Source: Acanthaster planci | Lineage: Eukaryota; Echinodermata; Asteroidea; Valvatida; Acanthasteridae | DNA: 64,000 nucleotides | Assembly (NCBI RefSeq): GCF_001949145.1 | Contig: NW_019091496.1 | Coordinates: 579,221-643,220, forward strand | Direction: 5' to 3' | In this document: piece after piece, positions 60,588 to 64,000 of the stretch | Layout of the letters: each line of letters opens with the position of its first letter | Position numbering within the stretch: position 1 is the stretch's first letter | Made by a program: the position numbers and the translations under genes | Notes under the pieces: model-generated | Told to the model about the DNA's origin: nothing | What the model saw: only the letters and a program-made list of their open reading frames with translations | The model's database searches: none

Positions 60588-62102
60588 AAACGCACCACGG
60601 TCCCCGCTACACAAGGTGCGCACCGCAAGGAAGGAGACGGTCAGTAAGGAGAGGGCGGAAGCGGGCCGACGACAACACCAGGAAGAGGCCAGATGCTTAC
60701 CGACACCAGAGAGCAGCATCCAAAATCCTAGAGCTGAGATCTACACATAGCCACAGGAAAACCAATGTACATGTAAATACTCCTGCCCAGGGCAGCTTTA
60801 TGATCCTTTGTATTATGATTATAAATACCAATCACGCAACCAGTTACCAAACAAATACAAAATATTCAACAGAATCGGACCATACATCTGAGTGCAAGAC
60901 ATCTTAAAAGTTAAGAAGAGAATGAACAGACATGCATTGATCACGGATCTACTGGGCTAAATTGGAGGTAAATAATCCCAAACTCTGTTGTTCATTGTAA
61001 TTTATAAGCATACTGGCAAAATCGGCAATGCCCTATGAAACAGCAACCACGGAGTACATGTCCCGTACGTACAGTGCTCACCAAGTGTAATGCAGAAAAT
61101 ATGAAGGTGGTCACATGCAGCGTTCCATATGACACAACTGCTCCTGGTGTCTCACAGATGTGTACAGTCCATTAAAATTTGTAGAAAACTAGTTCCTCTG
61201 CCTCTTTGTACGAGATGGACTGTACAACAATTGACACAGAGACTGAGTACACTGCACCAGATGCCGTAAATGTACATGTCTTGAAATGTAAGATGCAATT
61301 TGTTTCTGCTTGTTCCTCTCAATGACGGGCTGAGGTTTGTTCTTCAGGTGACTGAATTCTGCACAACAGCATGCATTCTGATTGGTTGGGAACAACAGTC
61401 ACTGATAGCATGTACGTCCACTCTGACGTCCCCTATGTGTTCATGTACTGGTAACCGTGTAACTGTGTACATGTGTGTGTTGCATACAAATGATGTACTG
61501 TCCCTCACATGCTGTTTACTGTAAACATTTCAAGTATGGTGGGTCTGTAAATGATACCAGCATTAATTACGTGCACGTTTCCTTATCTCCTGCAAGATGT
61601 TCACATCTTTTTTACGTCATGTCCCGAATGCTATAATAAATGTAATTTACAGTACATGTGCATTGGAGTAATTCATTCGGAGGAATGACCGCAAAATATT
61701 ATACAACACCTGCAAAAATGCCGGTCGTCTGATTGGTGGATCATTGATCACATGGCATTGAATTATCTGTACCAATACACGACACACGCAGGACACGCGC
61801 GTGGCAAGCATGCAGAGTGCAAAAGATTTACATGTACAATAACTGTGCATTAGAAATGGATAACGAACACCTGGGATCGATTGCACTGCAGCTGCTGGAG
61901 GTGAAAGTTTCTTGATGGCAAAATGATGAGTGATCAAGCTTTGACGTTCACAATTCTATGAAATACTTCTAAGAACTTGTTTTTTTAAGTAACGTTGATG
62001 CTGCCAACTTAAGGAAACGGATGATAAAATGCTGCCGAACGATTAAATGAACTCTATATATCATGTTGGGAAAATTAACAGATTCACAACTGGACAACTT
62101 CC

Positions 62103-62182
62103 AGTGTTTTTCAATTTTCAATGGCATGAGCGTGAAGTGAAAAATGAAGAAATCAGCTGATATGAGGAAAATTGCACGCCTG
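62103..62182. repeat. Dispersed 82-bp repeat, second full copy
   Basis: AGTGTTTTTCAATTTTCAAT, ATGAGCGTGAAGTGAAAAAT, GAAATCAGCTGATATGAGGA and TTGCACGCCTG follow the same order as at 32175-32256. Confidence 0.75.
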
Positions 62183-62626
62183 GGTAGGCTTCAATGGCTT
62201 GATGTCCCACCAGTCGAGTAGTCCCGAGTTGAGTTGGTGAATGGTCAAGTTGTCCAAGATCCGCTAACATGACTAACTAGGCATCATCATCAATTTGAAG
62301 AATTGATCACTCAGGCCATCGGTGTATGTTCCACATATTCTGTTCCTATATTGTTGTGTTTTGCATCTCCAAAAACTCAACAACTGAAAATATTAATAAC
62401 TTAGGGCCTTAAGATTAGTTTTATTTTTAAAAAAATGAAAAATGTTGCAACTTTCCGTACGTTTCGATAATTTTTAATAAATGATGCAATTATTCTGTAC
62501 CTTGTACATTTTGTCTACAGAACATATACTGTACTTACAGTATTTGCAGAAAACGCCAACTGACGGCAACATTTTTTCCTCAAAATGAGGGAAAGACAAG
62601 TTTTCTGCAAATAGGAACCTGGGGGA

Positions 62627-63436
62627 TAGACCCGTAAACAGGGCCCTACGTATTCTCCTTCGTCGATATACTAGGCCCTGTATTGATTAATAGTGATTTC
62701 TTTTGATTAAGTTTATCCCGGACGTCCGGGGATATTATCAAACATCCATCTTATGAGCTGAAATCGCACCGATATGAATATTCACTACTTACGAGGATAA
62801 CTACATGTATCCCCCCAGGTTGCTAATTGCAGAAAACCTGCTCTCTCCTCGTTTGGAGGAAAAAATGTTTCCTTCAGTTGGCCTTTTCCCCACTCTAGAT
62901 GTACATGTACCTCGGCCCAACTTGCACATCACATAGACTCCTTTGTATGGTTAAATGACAGTAGGGCCAAGCCTGTATGGAGAGCCTGTGTAGTTTGCAC
63001 CCAGACTTCAGTACATAAGAATTCCTTCAGATCAATAACAGTACCTGTTGATCGAAGTAGTCGTGGAAAATATGGCGGTTTTGTGTCACAGCTACTGTAC
63101 ATGTAACGCACAAAACTGCCCTTGGCTAGTTCCCTGTCCAGTCAAATACCGCTTGCAACGAATCATGGAACTTGTAATGCCGCTTGCTCTCTGTGACGTG
63201 ATATGAAACAGCCGTCAAAAATGTACAGGTAAATTCTGTAAAGTAGTGAACATACTGTAGCCTAGCTACCAGTGCACTTTCAGCTCAGAAAATCCAGCGG
63301 ATGTCTGATACTGTCCCCGGACATGGCGGATAAACTCAATTGAAAAGAATCACGATCAATCAGTTCAGGGTTCAGTACATGTATACCGACGAAGGAGTTA
63401 CATGTACTGGTATGTAGGGCCCTGTTTACGGGTCTA
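62627..63436. mobile_element. 810-bp element with about 45-bp terminal inverted repeats
   Basis: Left arm 62627-62671 starts TAGACCCGTAAACAGGGCCC and ends CTCCTTCGTCGATATAC; right arm 63381-63436 is its reverse complement with a 12-base insertion. No transposase recognised inside. A target duplication is not clear. Confidence 0.7.
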
Positions 63437-64000
63437 CGGTAGGCTCAATGTATAGGCTTAAATGCACATGTCATGCCCGGTACTATGCCTGGAGGTAGGG
63501 CTATCCCCTACCAATACCATGTCATGGAGGAAATAAAAATCCACTCGCTAACGTTACAGCATGTACGATCAGATTCAGACGGATTTAGTTTAAATACCTT
63601 AAGGAATTCCTCCGAAAAAATTACACTTAAAATGATTTAATGCTTAATTAAGTTTGAGTTGTATTTAGGCCTATACCAGCACCAGCTTCACTACCTCCAT
63701 GATTTGAAATTTGATTGATAAATTACGATTAACGTTTTCTTTTCTCTAATAGTTTGAAGTATTTTCTGTCCTACACATGCCTTTTTTCCTCTTTGAAATA
63801 ATAACCTTGAAGTTTTTGCTGAACTTACCTTTTCTCATTGACATTGTATTCAATTGTAGGATAATGGAGGCCTGGCCTCGTAGTCGTACAACTAGACTGC
63901 AACTTAGCGGCAGCTTTCTGCCAGCCCCCCCTTCATTATGTGCATTCACCAATGTAATTTTATGTCACAAGATAAATGGATAAATATACTAAACCAAACC

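Larger units (their letters stand above)
60588..64000. other. Region upstream of the thioesterase gene
   Basis: Should contain the thioesterase promoter and 5' UTR directly above 60587; no promoter motif can be assigned. Beyond it lie a dispersed repeat copy and an 810-bp inverted-repeat element. No gene recognised. Confidence 0.55.

Overview
The window is genomic DNA of an animal. It has spliced genes with GT..AG introns of 0.3-14 kb, three assembly gaps (15158-15196, 59184-59333, a single n at 26692), no bacterial-style operons, and a heavy load of small non-autonomous DNA transposons. The gene content, the very frequent palindromic word ACATGTAC, and a foldback family with ends like GGGGCCAATTT suggest a marine invertebrate. 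An echinoderm such as a sea star is my best guess, but the sequence alone does not prove it.

Four protein-coding genes can be assembled exon by exon with matching splice phases. (1) Plus strand, 1676-8452: the SH2 domain, kinase domain and C-terminal tail of a Src-family tyrosine kinase of the Src42A/FRK type. Its SH3 and N-terminal exons lie before the window. (2) Minus strand, 26892-15965: a complete class I histone deacetylase (HDAC1/2 type), 12 coding exons, about 558 residues, with an unusually long tail. (3) Minus strand, 60587-33422: a complete acyl-protein thioesterase (LYPLA1/2 type), 7 coding exons over 27 kb, 236 residues. (4) Plus strand, 39372-41636: a two-exon, 621-residue gene with two tandem MYND zinc fingers and a DUF4470-like region, lying antisense inside intron 4 of the thioesterase gene.

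Layout: 1-8.5 kb kinase; 8.5-16 kb intergenic space between two convergent genes; 16-26.9 kb HDAC; 26.9-33.4 kb intergenic; 33.4-60.6 kb thioesterase, with the nested MYND gene at 39.4-41.6 kb and a 14-kb intron 1 full of ACATGTAC tracts; 60.6-64 kb upstream DNA with an 810-bp inverted-repeat element. The genes are unrelated in function and show no sign of acting as a cluster.

No new defence or metabolic system is visible. The most unusual content is the set of short mobile elements. Many of the longer introns carry a different foldback or terminal-inverted-repeat element. These include a hAT-like element with an 8-bp target duplication, a group flanked by TTAA with CCCT ends (piggyBac-like), and two 444-bp copies of one family. 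All exon joins and repeat boundaries were read by eye and not confirmed by alignment or transcript data.
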